This document shows, piece after piece, positions 32,831 to 45,395 of a DNA stretch of 64,000 nt (position 1 is its first letter; the number at the start of each line of letters is the position of its first letter). A program made the position numbers and the translations under genes. The DNA comes from Trogon surrucura. Its lineage: Eukaryota > Chordata > Aves > Trogoniformes > Trogonidae. The notes beneath the pieces were generated by a model that saw only the letters and a program-made list of their open reading frames with translations, did no database searches and had not been told where the DNA came from. The stretch is taken from positions 6,835,501 to 6,899,500 of the forward strand of contig CM036639.1 of NCBI GenBank assembly GCA_020746105.1, written 5' to 3'.

Positions 32831-33540
32831 CTGCTCTGGGGACCAGAGGCCACTCCTGAGGATCCATTCTCCGAGCAAGGGAGATGGAGCTGCACTGAAC
32901 TACGCAGTGCTCTGCGGGGTGTGTGTGCCTCCCTGCTGCAAGGAAAGCAGCGTGGATGCCTGTTGTTCTCAGACAAGGGGCAAGAGTCACCCCTGGAGTG
33001 GCTCACAGAGACAGCGGAGGCTCGGCCTCAGCCATCTTCCACATCAGATGAGTTGGACATCTGAGCAGTTCATTACAGCCAGGAGGCAGATTGTTTTCGT
33101 GAGAGCCTGCTGCACGTGACATTGCTCTTTCGAAGACTTGTCTGCAAAAGGACATGGAGGAACCATAGCCTTCCAGAATCACCTGGGCACAAAGGAGCTT
33201 TAGCAATTATGACAGCCTCCTTCTCAGCTCAGGATCAACACTCCGGTCAGACCAGGTTGCTCAAGGATTAACCTGGTCACATCATGCAAGCCTCCAAACA
33301 TGGACCACTTTTGTGGAGCACGGTGATGCGCTGTCCTTGGTACAGCAGGATGTGCTAAAATTAGCTGGGCAGAGGCCGTGGGACCGTCTAACACAAGAAG
33401 GTGTAAATATGGTTTGTTTGTACAAAACTTAATCATTGTAGCCAAGAAGCAAAAACATGTTGGTTAAGCAATGACCTTGGACAAAGGGAGCTGAAGCTAG
33501 TTTACTTTCAGTGGAAAAATACTGTTACAGCTAAGACAAG
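32831..33540. other. No gene recognised
   Basis: Short frames only. The stretch next to 32831 does not continue the CR1 endonuclease. 33210-33540 may be the U3 of an LTR whose end is at 33541-33612. Confidence 0.35.
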
Positions 33541-33612
33541 TATAAATATGCAAACCTGCTTGCAATAAAGCTGATTTCAATCCACCTCATCAAATTCTGT
33601 GCATCAACTTTC
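33541..33612 (+). promoter_or_regulatory. LTR-like promoter/polyadenylation end
   Basis: TATAAATATG at 33541 is followed 23 bp later by AATAAAG at 33564 and then CTGATTTCAATCC, a layout like short-R retroviral LTRs. The 5' edge of the element could not be found. Confidence 0.4.
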
Positions 33613-35199
33613 AATGCATATTTGTCAGAGTAAATTTTATTCCCATTAAATTTACTTAGAACCTCCTCCTTTTCAATCTGTGATCATTGTCTTGTCCTCC
33701 GGCCATGTACCTCTCTAAAGGACCTCTGTTTGTTTCCTCAGGAGCCTCTGCACTGGGACTGGACAGGCTACTGCCACAAGATCCCACTACGTCTTCTGTT
33801 CTCCAGGATCAAGGAACTCAGTTCCCTTAATCTCACTAAACACAGTGTGTTCTTCTAGCCCCTTGGTCATCACCACCAGGCCCACCCACGTGTTGGAACA
33901 AGTTTCTTATAGTGGAGAACCCCACAGTGGACGCACTGTTCCAGAGTCTGTCTCACCAGTGCTGGGTAAAAGGGATCAAACACTGCCCTCCACAGCCTGC
34001 TGGTTGTGCTCCTCAGGACACAGCCCAGTGCACTGTTAGTTTGCAAGGCCAAGAATCACAAACAGAAGTTTTGAGCAGAAATCAGCTTTACTGAAACCAG
34101 TGTTGCCAAGGAGGGAAAAGAAGCAGAAACTTCTCCTCTATCAGCCAATTTAGCTAACAAAGCCATCTGGGTCCCACTCCACTGGGCATTCTCTTCACTT
34201 TGTGCAGGTCATGCCTTCAGGGCCAAGTTTCCACCACTTGGCTCCTCCTCTTGGCGCATGTTTTTGAGCTCATTCCAGGCTACGTTCATGAGGGAGGAGA
34301 AATCTCCAGAAGAAACTACCTTGACAGATGGGGTGTATTTTAAGATACTGTTTGAGAAAGGCTTGTGGACGCTGTTTGTGCTTCTGTTGACAAGTGAGAA
34401 TAATGAATCCTTTGTTGCTGGCTCATTTCCATTTTCTTTGCTGTTTACTCTCTTGTATATTCTTTACTGGGTCTAATAATGCAACAATGAGTAATATTCC
34501 ATGTTCTATATTTGTCTGTCAGTGTTATAGGTAAAGAGAACTAAGTCTGACAGTTTTAAATTAATACTTTAGTGTCACAAATGTTTCTATCACCACCTTC
34601 AATCCAATGGAAAATGCACAGAGACTTGGTCCACTCTTCTTTATCCCAGTAATGCCTTCAGATTGTGTGAAAAACATGATCGTTAGAGACTCGTTCAACC
34701 CCAAGTTAGTCACCTAATTCTGATCTAAGTTTTAATCCAGACAGGAGAAGGGCTGGTGCCTCTGTGTGGTGATCCAGGTGAACCTTGTTAGCCTTGTACC
34801 TTCCTCAAGAGATGACTGAGGCAGTGCAAGAGTCAGTCTCTCTCCATTGACACTAGTGGAGGGGGAAACCACCAGCAGAGTCTGTTTTCAGATCAAGTGG
34901 AAGAGCAACGAGATGAGGTGAAGATCTCACCCTTTTCCATTAGACACCAGGACAGAAACTGTAACTCTCTGTGTTGTATTTGAGTATCAGATCCCCTTCT
35001 TGGTCATTTAGAATAGAATTTCAGGCACAATTTTGGATAGTCGAGATTGGGCAGACCAGACAGAACTATTTGAAACCTACTGGGAACAACCACATTTGGG
35101 AAGATCTTGAAGCAAGGACCTGATGGAAATTTGCTAACTAAAAGCCTTTTAAAAAGCAGCAACAATGAACTATTAACACTTGCATTGCGAGATGGTTAT
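33613..35199. other. Mostly unassigned; a diverged CR1 fragment near 33.85-34.06 kb
   Basis: On the minus strand 33870-34052 an open frame reads NSALGCVLRSTTSRLWRAV and ALVRQTLEQCVHCGVLHYKK, which is the CR1 ORF2 tail in old form. The rest, to 35199, shows no gene or repeat I can name. Confidence 0.4.
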
Positions 35200-35624
35200 A
35201 TGGGCACGTTGTAATGCTTTGAGCAGGAGTTATCTCTGAGAACAGAATGCAAGGCTGCCATGAGATTAACAGGCACAGGGTGCCTCAAGACTGGAGACCC
35301 TGCTTGTCAGCAAGAACAAGGGGGCACAGGCAATAGTTCACCGAAAGAACATGGTGGTGAAGAGGAGGATGAAGTAAACGACCACCAGATGTCTCTGAAG
35401 CCCACCAAGAGACTATAATGTGCCTGTGGGAGTGGGTGTGATATATGTTAATCATTTCTTGGAGAAATCATGAGTGTGTATGTTATAAGATCCATATAAG
35501 CTCTGCATATGACTCTCTATAGTGCTCATACTAGGTGAAACGATCCCCAGTGTGCCCAGGGCTGCAGTAAAGAACACCTGATTAATAGTCTGCAAGACCA
35601 CCGAGTCCTGATTTTGGCTTTTCA
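35200..35624 (+). mobile_element. Solo LTR-like element
   Basis: The 3' part matches 6361-6571 (GTGGGAGTGGG, AGTAAAGAACACCTGATTAA, GGCTTTTCA). The end at 35624 is followed by TGGCATCAATCT, where a primer site would stand. The 5' limit is approximate. Confidence 0.5.
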
Positions 35625-36539
35625 TGGCATCAATCTCCAGCCTCAGCCAGCAGCGCTCTGCCCTGGTGAAACACAAACCCAGAGACAGCTTCAGCCTAAT
35701 GCTGTTGTGTAAATCCCGGGCAGACAGTCTTGGATCCTCTGTTATTGGCCAGATTCCTGGAGGACAATCACCAGAAATAGTCAGAAATATCACCCCTCTC
35801 TGTCTGCAAATACTAAGTTTGTACCTTCAGTAGCTGAGATGGCTTCATAGCCCTGATTGGAGTTAAATGAAGTCTGAGAGGCACATGAGGCACAGCTGGT
35901 CAACATTGTTTCTCTGTTTCTCAGGTAACTTTAAAAGTCTCTTAGAAAAGTATTTATTTAAATTGGCTTTGTGTGTGTAATTTAGTGATTTATCTCTGCT
36001 CTCTTCTATTTATCACATTGTAATACAATGATACTCTATTCTCTTTTCCTGTCCTTGCTCTCACTTCTGAAAGGTCTTGCTATTAGCCCAGTGCAGATTC
36101 ATTTTGTACCCAGTCAGGGCAGAAATTAAGTCTCAGCATTTGTAGAAGTGAAAGTCCAGAACATACTCTCAAGGAAGAGCCACTATGCTTTCAAATGTAT
36201 CTGATACTATTGCAGGTGTGAAAAAAACAAAAGGTATGTTCTGTTAATCTTTTGAATAACTGCATCCATAGATTAATTTGTCTTGTCTGATAATAATATT
36301 ATTGTAATATCTACCATTCTACTAAGGTACTTGGCTTTCCTTGTACACTGAAATACTTTCTTCACCCTGTTTTCTCTGTTCTGGAGTTTTGGCTTGTTTG
36401 GGAGATTGGTGACTTTTTTGGCTTTGGAAACACATCTGTCTCCCTGTCTTTCTCTGCTTTTGACATTGTCATGAATATGTTCTGGCCGTGATGCAGTATT
36501 ATCTTTATTTCCATTCCCAGGCAGGAGACACCAAGGCAA
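35625..36539. other. Region upstream of OR 4, no gene seen
   Basis: AT-rich, no long frames. TATTTCCATTCCCAG ending at about 36521 is a plausible splice acceptor for the OR 4 coding exon. Confidence 0.4.
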
Positions 36540-37496
36540 ATGCATCCACGGAATTTCACCAAGGTCTCTGATTTCATCCTGGAGGGTGTTTTTGACAACC
36601 CTCACCTCCACGGTCTCTCTATTGCAATGTGGTTGTGCCTCTACCCAGCTGCCATCCTCAGCAACTCATTTGTCATTCTAGCTACCGTTGTCCACTCACC
36701 CCTGCACACCCCTATGTACTTCTTCATCTCCAACCTGGCCATCCTTGACTTGCTGATTATCTCCTCAGTTCTGCCCAAGATGTTGGAGAACCTGATCGTG
36801 GGCAAGAACACCATCTCCTTTGAGGGCTGCATGGCACAGCTCTACACCTTCACCTTCTCAGGCTCAACAGAGCTCAGCCTGTTAACAGTCATGTCTTGCG
36901 ACCGGTACCTGGCCATCTGCCGGCCCCTTCACTACGTAACCGTGATGAGCAAGAGAACTTGCATCTCTTTAATGGCTGGTGTCTGCGGAATCAGTGCCAT
37001 CAATTCCCTCATCAACACTCTTCTTGTGGCACAGATGGACTTCTGTGGGCCAAATTTAGTCCAAAATTCCTTGTGTGAGGTACCTCCGGTCCGTGCCCTG
37101 TCCTGTAGCTCAACCTATCTCAGCGAGATCATGGTTTACATGGCAGACATTGTCTTAGGCATGGGAAACTTCCTTCTGGTCGTTCTCTTTTATTGTCTCA
37201 TCATCATCACCATCTTGAAAATTCAGGGCTCTGCGGGGAAGTGGAAAGCCTTCTCCACCTGCTCCTCACACCTTGCTGCCGTTGGCTTTTTCTACTCCCC
37301 CATCATCTACGTCTATATCCAGCCCACGAGCACTCCACTAGAGAAGAAAAACAGAGCAGTGAGCATCATGTACACTCTGGTGACTCCCACCCTAAACCCT
37401 CTGATCTACAGCCTGCGCAACAAAGCGATCAAAGAGGCCTTCTGGAAAATTGTTCCATTTCACAAGGCAATGATTGGAACTGACTTTATTCTCTGA
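36540..37496 (+). CDS. Olfactory receptor 4 (class II)
   Basis: An intact 318-residue receptor. Landmarks: N5-F-T glycosylation site; SN at 41-42 where most ORs have GN; HTPMYFF at 56-62; C97; MSCDRYLAIC from 118; ECL2 with DFCGPNLVQNSLCEVPP; KAFSTCSSHL at 236-245; PTLNPLIYSLRN at 283-294. The C-terminus (after 294) is somewhat long. It is not closely related to OR 1 or to the OR 2/3 pair, so the cluster holds three lineages. No stop or frameshift. The start is the first in-frame ATG after the acceptor at 36521. Subfamily not assigned. Confidence 0.92.
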   Translation: MHPRNFTKVSDFILEGVFDNPHLHGLSIAMWLCLYPAAILSNSFVILATVVHSPLHTPMYFFISNLAILDLLIISSVLPKMLENLIVGKNTISFEGCMAQLYTFTFSGSTELSLLTVMSCDRYLAICRPLHYVTVMSKRTCISLMAGVCGISAINSLINTLLVAQMDFCGPNLVQNSLCEVPPVRALSCSSTYLSEIMVYMADIVLGMGNFLLVVLFYCLIIITILKIQGSAGKWKAFSTCSSHLAAVGFFYSPIIYVYIQPTSTPLEKKNRAVSIMYTLVTPTLNPLIYSLRNKAIKEAFWKIVPFHKAMIGTDFIL

Positions 37497-38089
37497 GTTC
37501 AACACTACCTTGGTAAGATCTACCTTGTCAGACACCTGCAATGACTGTCAAACAATATCCTCAGTGCTACAACACAAACCCTCACCTCCACATCATAGAA
37601 GTTCTCTCCTGGTATTTTTGATTTTAATTTGGGTGTTCTGGACACCCCTGAGACTGCCACAGCTCCTGTGATTCCGCCTCCCACAGACGCTCCCGCCCAC
37701 TCACTGCTTTTTCTTCTGGGGCGGGATGGGCATCCAAGGAGCCCTGGGCTTCTCCTGACCCCCTTCCTCCCACTCAAGGGTGTCCCCTCTCCCCTCCTCA
37801 TCCTGCAGCCGCCCAATTGGTCTTAGTCATAAGGCAAGAAATGTGGTTGTAGGGAAAATTTGATCTTTTCCTAACCAAAACACCACCCACAGAGTCAGCT
37901 AAACAAATTTACAAATTAATACACAGTGCCTATTCTGAACTGTGGGACGGAGACATCAGGTTTGATAACGACACCAAGGAGCCGGTGGAAAATTTTGACT
38001 GTGATCCTGTATCTCTATGACCATTAATCAAACATGAAGTGGTGGACGAGAGGGATAACCATGTTCACGCTACTGTGTGAACCACAGAG
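37497..38089. other. 3' flank of OR 4, no gene seen
   Basis: Contains a pyrimidine- and GC-rich patch at 37650-37810. No recognisable gene or repeat. Confidence 0.4.
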
Positions 38090-38815
38090 TGTGGCGGGTT
38101 ATCACTGGGCTGGCCACTAAATGCTGAGAGATGTTCTCTAAGGCCCTCTCCCTCCCCAAACAAGAAGGAAAAGGGAATGAGGGAGAGACACGTACAGAGT
38201 AGGGGGCGGGGGGGAAGTAAAACAGCTTTAATGAAAAAGGAATTAAAAAAAATAGTGAACTATATACCTATATACAAAACTGATATTGAACCCGACTCCC
38301 CCTGGCAATAGCAACCACCTATGACACTGCAGAGCAGGTGGCACCAGGGAATTCCCAGGCTCAGTGGGAGGAGGGAGCTGGATTCAGGAACTCAGGATCA
38401 GACAGGATCCTCCTCGGATGCCAGCCATTGAAGAGGAGAAAAAAGAGTCCTAAACTCTCATGGTCCCTCAGTTTTATACTAAATACGATGTAAATGGAAT
38501 GGAATACTCTTGCTGGTCACCTCTCGTGTTTATTACTCCTCGGAGCTGTAACTTCTACCTCCTTGTGACCCCTCTTACTTCCCTGCACCCCCAGCATGGC
38601 ACACGAGCCAGCATTGGCCTTGGGCACTGTGGGAATAGGTATCAACCAGAGCCTTTCTGCATCCCGATCCCAGGCAGTAATTGTAAATACCAAATGTTAT
38701 CACTGCTAGTAGCAGGCACTGTCTGCAAAAACAGGCTGTTAACTTTCAGAAAGCACAGCCTTTAAGAAGAGACTGAACTGAATGGAATTGGTTCTGTTTA
38801 GTCTAAACTAGGACA
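38090..38815 (+). mobile_element. Solo LTR related to the 3899-4722 LTR
   Basis: It starts TGTGGCGGGTTATCACTG and ends TCTAAACTAGGACA. The interior matches the 824-bp LTR in order (AAACAGCTTTAATGAAAAAG, TGGAATGGAATACTCTTGCTG, AGAGCCTTTCTGCATCCCGA). No clean target duplication is visible. Confidence 0.75.
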
Positions 38816-39329
38816 ATTAGCAAAACTGCAAGAAAAACATTCCAGACACCTGGAAGACTCTGACACAGAGGATGTGTGGCAAGTCTCTCTTACGGGGGGT
38901 ATCAGGTTCTGCTAAGTGGGGAAGAATCAGGAGGTTCTTGGGGTCCTGGAGTGGTTTTAACCACTATACCAGGTGAGGATCATGTCTGTACACTAACTGC
39001 ATGAGCTGCCTATTGGACTGGTGGCATAGATCCTCAGGAGAGAGGAGATCCCCTTGTTATTACAACCTCAGGATTTACTGATTTAGCCATGTCTGTGCAA
39101 AAAGCAGCCTGCATACAAGCAATGCATGAGAGGGACTTGTTAAGGAGATCCCGATGCTAGCCCCTGTCAACCCAATAAAGGTTAACTCCTCTTATTCGCG
39201 GTCTCCCAGATCAATTAACAACATTCGTAGCTACTGTCCAGGAGCACACACAAAATGTGTGTGCTATGAATGCTGAGGCAGCTGCCGCAGTTCTCCCACA
39301 GGAGCAGACACATGTAACAACTTCACCTG
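38816..39329. other. Unassigned
   Basis: No gene recognised; the sequence could be ERV debris, but no motif supports this. Confidence 0.3.
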
Positions 39330-39560
39330 ACCACCATGATTTTTCAAATATCGTGGAGAGTGGCTTGGCAACTCCATCAGCCAGTTCCCTCAGGACTCCG
39401 GGATGTGTCTCATCAGTGCCATGGACCGATGTACATTGAGGTTCCTCAGGTGGTCACAAACCTGATCTTCACTTACAGTGGTGGGGACTTTGACCACCTG
39501 GTCCCCATCCTGTGGTCCTTCAGCTCAGAAGGTGCAAGGAGAGAAGTTGCCAGTGAGGAC
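39330..39560 (-). mobile_element. CR1 LINE fragment (linker before RT)
   Basis: The reverse complement resembles the CR1 region between endonuclease and RT ([22 protein letters not shown]). It has no 3' end and is heavily changed. Confidence 0.55.
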
Positions 39561-39569
39561 TGAGACAAA

Positions 39570-39820
39570 AATGGCCAGAAACTGCATCAGGGGAGGTTTG
39601 GGTTGGATATCAGGAAGCACTTCCTCACAGAGAGGGTGATCAGACATTGGAATGCACTGCCCAGGGAAGCGGTGGAGTCACAGTCCCTGGAGGTGTTTAA
39701 GGGAAGACTGGATGTGGCACTAAGGGCCATGGTCCAGCTGATGTGGTGGTGTTGGGTCATAGGCTGGACTTGATCTCAGAGGTCTTTTCCAAGCCTCAAT
39801 AATTCTGTGATTCTGTGAAA
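39570..39820 (+). mobile_element. CR1 LINE 3' end
   Basis: AGAAACTGCATCAGGGGAGG ... GGAGGTGTTTAAGGG ... AATAATTCTGTGATTCTGTG at 39800-39818 is a typical CR1 3' end. Confidence 0.85.
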
Positions 39821-39829
39821 AATGATATG

Positions 39830-40373
39830 TAAGGAATCAGTACAAGAGTGGTTGAGAGAGTGCAGGAGCCAGCAGAAAGTCGAGTGGCAAGGTATGAAGG
39901 ACATCGACCTGTTGGACTGTGTTCAGAGGAGGCCACGAAGATGATCAGGGGATTCAAGCACCTACTCTATGAGGTCAGGCTGAAAGAGTTCGGTCTGTTC
40001 AGTCTGGAGAAGAAAAGACTTCAGACCTGATAGCAGCCTTCCAGTACTTAAAGGGGGCTACAGAAGAGCTGGAGAGGGACTCTATATCAGGGAGTGCATA
40101 GGAGAAGAGGTAATGGTTTCAAACTGAAAGAGGATAGATTTAGATTAGATATTATGGAGAAATTATTTTCTGGTGGGGTGATGAGACACTGGAAGAGATT
40201 GCCCTTAGAAGTTGTGGCAGACCCATCCCTGGAAACATTCAAGGCCAGGTTGGACGGGGCTTTGAGCAACCTGGTCTAGTGGGAGATGTCCCAGCCCATG
40301 GCAGAGGGCTTGGAGCTAGATAGTCTTTAAGGCCCCTTGCAACCCAAACCATTCTATGATTCTAGAGTTCTAT
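39830..40373 (+). mobile_element. CR1 LINE 3' end
   Basis: Starts in the RT C-terminal domain (GTTGAGAGAGTGCAGG) and runs through the ORF2 tail to ATTCTATGATTCTAGAG at about 40355. It belongs to the same subfamily as 12905-13262. Confidence 0.85.
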
Positions 40374-41639
40374 AACCCATATTAAGATGGAAGCAGGAAG
40401 CTGTGAGTTAGGATGGCTTCCCATTCATGAGCGTGGCAGCAGCGTGTGTTGCAGTCACTGTGTCTTGGGTGATCGTTGTAACTGAAGCCCAGAGAGCAGG
40501 ACCTGTGCATCTGTCTTGGCCGAGCAGGTTTGGAGAGGTGGGTCCACGGCTTTTCCTTTCCACACGCCGTGTGTGCAGACTGCTGACCGAAAGGACCACC
40601 TTCCCCACACCTGGGGATTGCTGCCCGACTTCTGTAAGGGACGGCTGATGCAGGAGAGGCCTATGGCTTCCTGTGCTGCCTCTAATCAAAGTCTGAGCTT
40701 CTGCTCTAACGAGCCCTGATGGGAACACGTTGTCCAACGACGCTTCTGGTCTCGCATCTCACACTGGGCTCCATTAAATCTCCAAGTAACTTTTCCTTCC
40801 ATTTCTGCCTGTCATCTCTCCAAGGCAGCTTGCCAGGTTTTGCCAGGGCCACAGAGTAGCAGGGCAGTAGCCCCACAGTCCTCAAGGGGCTCATTAAAAT
40901 GCTGACAGCCATAACGAGCTCCGTGCTCAACTTTCTGCCGCTCCCCGTGGAGCTGTAAGCATTGTGTAGCTAATTAGGGAGCTCCCGGAGGGGTTTCAAG
41001 GAGTGCGTTCAGCTTAATTTTTGTTTATTGTTTGTTTTAATTACGGATGACAAGAAGAATGGAAATAAAGAAATTCTGAAAAGAAATTAGAAGTATCTTT
41101 GCGACTAATTAATGAGTGGCCAGAGTCAAACTTTCATTCACTTCCTGGTAACCAGACAGTTCTTAAGAGAGTCTGTTCTCTTGTCCCTGCAGCCCACAGC
41201 AGAGCCAAAGGCCTCACGTGCAAAGCCGTTGTCTGTGTAATTAGCAGTGACACTGCCTGTTGCACTCACCATGCACAGAAGCAGGAGGAATATTCATCAC
41301 CATTGCAAAAGAATCTCAAGGCCTTTTTTAATCAATGAATGAAAGAATTTTAATTAAAACCAAGTCATATCTTTTACTCTAGTCCCCCTGAACTCTAGTT
41401 TCCTCAGGAGATGAAACCTGAAAAGAGCTGCTTGATGGAGAGATGGAGAGGTGATAGGAATTTTCAGGGATAATTATGATAATGAACATTTAAAGAATGG
41501 AATGAACATAAATAAATCAAGAAAAACTGAGTGCACATGTTGAAGAGAATGTCATGGGCTTGCCAGATAATTTAGCAAAGGGACAAGACAACTGGGTATT
41601 GATTTGATTGGCTGGCTCGGGCCTTACAGAGTTCATGAG
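40374..41639. other. No gene recognised
   Basis: Apart from short random frames there is nothing I can assign. 40990-41090 and 41340-41560 are AT-rich. Confidence 0.35.
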
Positions 41640-41822
41640 GTAGACCTATGCATAGGAGCATTCGCTAAGGAGGTGGATGAATTGCGTCCTTGGATGTGTT
41701 TAAAAGCCATCTAGATACAGTGCTCAGGGACATGGCTTAGAATTAGGTCTGATAGAGTTAGATAATTGTTAGATTTGATGATCCTAAGGGTCTTTTCCAA
41801 CCATAACGATTCTGTGATTGTA
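41640..41822 (+). mobile_element. CR1 LINE 3' tail
   Basis: GTGTTTAAAAGCCATCTAG ... TTTTCCAACCATAACGATTC ... TGTGATTG marks the 3' end. Confidence 0.8.
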
Positions 41823-43205
41823 AGTTTAAGGGCACAACCACTGCCCTGGTCCTGCTGGCCACTCTATTTCAGATACAAGCCAGGATGTTGTTGGCCACCT
41901 GGGCACACTGCTGGCTCTTCTTTAGCTGGCTGTCCACCAATACCCGCAGATCCTTTTCTGCCAGGAAGATTTCCAGGAACTCCTCCTCACGCCTGTAGTA
42001 TTGTCGGAGGCTGTTGTGACCCAATGGTAGGGCCCACCACATGGCCTTGTTGAACCTCACACAACTGACCACAGCCAATCATTCCAACCTGTCCAACCAG
42101 ATCCCTCTGTAGAGCCTTCCTACCACCAAGCAGATCAACACTCTCACTCAGCTTCATATCGTCAGCAATTTTGCTAATGGTGCTCTCAGTCCTCTTGTCC
42201 AGATCATTGATAAAACTGTTAAATGGAACCGGCCCCAACACTCAGCCCTGGGGATCACCACTTGTGACTGGCCGCCAACTGGATTTAACTCCATTCCCCA
42301 CCACTCTGTGGGCCTGACCGCCCAGACAGTTTTTCACCCAGCGATGGTTACGTTCGTCCAAGCCATGAGCAGCCAGTTTCTCCAGGAGGATATTGTGGGA
42401 AATGGTTTCAAAGGCTTTGCTAAAGTCCAGGCAGACAACATCTACACCCTTTGCCTCATCCACCAGGTGAGTCACCTTGTCATAGAAGGACATCAAGTTA
42501 GTTAGGAAGGACCTGCCTTTCATAAACCCATGCTGACTGAGCCTGAACCCCTGGCTCTCCTGTATGTGTCTCATGATGGCACTTGAGACGATCTGCTCCA
42601 TAACCTTTCCCAGCAATGAGGTCAGAATCACAGGCCTGTAGTTCCCTGGATCCTCCTTCTGGCCCTTCTTGTAGAGGAGTATCACATTTGCTAACCTCCA
42701 GCCTACTGGGATCTCCACAATTAACCAGGACTGCTGATAAATGATGGAAAGTGGTTTGCTGAGCACTTCCACCACCTCCCTCAGTACCCTTGGGTGGATC
42801 CCACCCGGCCCCGTAGACTTGTGTGCATCTAAGTGGAGCAGCAGGTCACTGACCATTTCTCCTTGGATTATGGGGGCTTCACCCTGCTCCCCATCCCTGT
42901 CTTCTGATTCAGGGGGCTGGGTATCTGAAGAAAAGAACAACTGGTCTTACTATTGAACACTGAGGGAAAAAGGCGTTATGTACCTCAGCCTTTTCCTGAT
43001 TCTTTGTCACTAGGCATTCCCCCACATCCAGTAAAGGATGGAGATTGTCCTTAGCCCTCTTTTGGTTGCTAATGTATTTATAGAAACCTTTTCTATTGTC
43101 TTGTACAGCAGGAACCAAGATCTTGTTGGTATTTCGTCCTTCTCATTTTGTCCCTTGCATAACCTCACAACATCCTGGTAGTCTTGCAGAGTTGCCTGCA
43201 TCTTC
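41823..43205 (-). mobile_element. CR1 LINE fragment without 3' tail (RT and linker)
   Basis: On the minus strand it has the RT region with [24 protein letters not shown] in place of FADDTKLGG, and the linker. It begins abruptly in the ORF2 tail at 41823 beside another CR1's 3' end. A 232-residue frame (42242-42940) is the longest remnant. Confidence 0.85.
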
Positions 43206-43589
43206 CTCCAGTGATGTCATGGGAGGAAGGAACCTCTGACTGGCAGAGGGCAGACTCACTTGCTAGACTTGTGTGGCACTGCCAAAAGAAGACAAAGAAT
43301 GTAACTTTTCTTTCAGTTTCTTCAGGCCTGAAATCCTTCAATCTAAAACCTTCTGATCTCACCTCGACATAGACCCGTCCCTGTCATTTTTACCAGGGTC
43401 AGTGTCTACAGTTTTGCCTGGAGATCAGCTTCTCTCCAGTTCAATGAGAAGAGATGACTTAGTTCACCAATTCAAATGTTTTCTGGGACCTGGGACTGTG
43501 ACGCTTCTCAGCTACGTTTTTGGCCACAGCCCAGTTACCTAAAAATAAGCATTTAGTAACATTTTGGATGATCTGAAGGACCATCCATA
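43206..43589. other. Unassigned
   Basis: No recognisable gene between two CR1 fragments of opposite orientation. Confidence 0.3.
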
Positions 43590-45395
43590 AGAAGGGCCAG
43601 AAGGAGGGTCCAGGAACTCTAGGCCTGTCAGCCTGTCCTCAGTGCCTGGCAAGGTTATGGAGCCGATCATCCTGAGTGCCATCAAGCGGCATGTAGAAGA
43701 CAACCAGGGGATCAGGCCCAGCCAACATGGGTTTAGGAAAGAAAGGTCCTGCCTGACCAATCTCATCTCCTTCTATGACTGGGTGACCCATCTAGTGGAT
43801 GTGGTCTACCTAGATTTCAGCAAAATCTTTGACACACTCTCCCAGAGCATCCCCCTGGAAAAGCTGGCAGCCCATGGCTTGGACAGGTGTACCCTTCACT
43901 GGGTTAAAAACTGGCTGGATGACGGAGCCCAGAGAGTGGTGGTGACTGGTGCTGCATCCAGTTGGCGTCTGGTGACCAGTGGTGTCCCCCAGGGATCAGT
44001 ACTGGTCCCAGTCCTGTTCAACACCTTTATTGAAGTACTGGGTTCAGCTGGGATAGGGTTAATTTTAAATAGGGGGAGGAGTCAGTCAGGAATTGCTGAA
44101 CCAAACTAGTCGCCAGCCAAAGGGCTATTCGATACCATCCTGACGTCATGCTCGGGGTATTTAGAGGGGGCTGGTCGGGATGGGGCTCTCTCTCCTTCCA
44201 GTTCTCGGTCCGGGTGCGTCGCTGGGTTCCAGGTGGTGAGATCCACATTACATGTTACTCACGTTATATCTGGTTAAACGTTACTGTTATTTCACTGTTA
44301 CCATTTATGTTCACCAGTAAAACAAACTGGTTTTATCTCAACCCCACGAGCCTCCGCCTACTGCTCTCTCCGGGCTCTTCCCCTCACTCCCGGCAGGGGG
44401 GGAGCGAGTGAGAGAGCGACCATGCGGTTCTTTGTCTCTCCTGGCCGGTCACTCGGCTTAAACCACAACAATTGACAACCTGGATGAGGGGATTGAGTCT
44501 ATCCTGAGTAAATTCACAGATGACACCAAGTTGAGGCGGTGTGTCGATCTACTGGAGGGTAGGAAGGCGCTGCAGAGAGACCTGAACAGGCTGGGTCAAC
44601 GAGCCGAGGCCAACAGTATGAAATTCAACAAGACCAAGGGCAGGGTCCTACACTTTGGCCACAATCAGCCCCTGCAGCGCTACCGACTGGGGGAGGAGTG
44701 GCTGGAGAGCAACTGGCAGAGAGGGACCTGGGAGTGCTGGGTGACAACCGGTTGAACACGAGCCAGCAGGGTGCCCAGGTGGCCCGGCAGGCCAGTGGCA
44801 TCCTGGCTTGTGTCAGGAACAATGTGGCCAGCAGGAGCAGGGCTGTGATTCTGCCCCTGTGCTCAGCACTGGGGAGGCCTCCCCTCGAGCCCTGTGTTCA
44901 GTTCTGGGCCCCTCCCTGCAGGAGAGATCTGGAGGGGCTGGAGCGGGTCCAGAGGAGAGCAACGAGGCTGGGGAGGGCCTGGAGGGAAAGTCCTGTGAGG
45001 AGAGGCTGAGGGAGCTGGGGGTGTTCAGCCTGGGGAAGAGGAGACTCAGGGGGGATCTTATCACTGTCTACAACTACTTGAAGGGAAGTTTTAGACAGAT
45101 GGGGGTTGGGATCTTCTCCCAGGTAACCAATGACAGGATGAGAGGACATGGCCTGAAACTGCATCAGGGGAGGTTTCGGTTGGGTCTCAGGCAGCCCTTC
45201 CTCACGGAGAGGGTGCTCAGGCACTGGGATGCTCTGCCCAGGGAAGTGATGGAGTCACCGCCCCTGGAGGTGTTTAAAGAGAGGCTGGATGTGGCACTTA
45301 GTGCCATGGTCTGGCCATTGTCACGGTGTCGAGTCATGGGCTGGATTTGATGATCTCAGAGGTCTTTTCCAGCCTCAATAATTCTGTGATTCTAC
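43590..45395 (+). mobile_element. CR1 LINE (RT to 3' end) split by a solo LTR
   Basis: RT part with [13 protein letters not shown] and [15 protein letters not shown] up to 44033, then a 437-bp LTR, then reading resumes with [14 protein letters not shown] and TDDTKLRR, and the ORF2 tail runs to AATTCTGTGATTCT at 45395. Frames are broken. Confidence 0.88.
44034..44470 (+). mobile_element. Solo LTR inserted in a CR1, TSD ATTGA
   Basis: AGTACTGGGTTCAGCTGGG ... CGGCTTAAACCACAACA is bracketed by ATTGA at 44029-44033 and 44471-44475. Removing it restores continuous CR1 sequence. The first base A probably replaces the T of TG. It belongs to the same group as 29704-30318. Confidence 0.88.
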
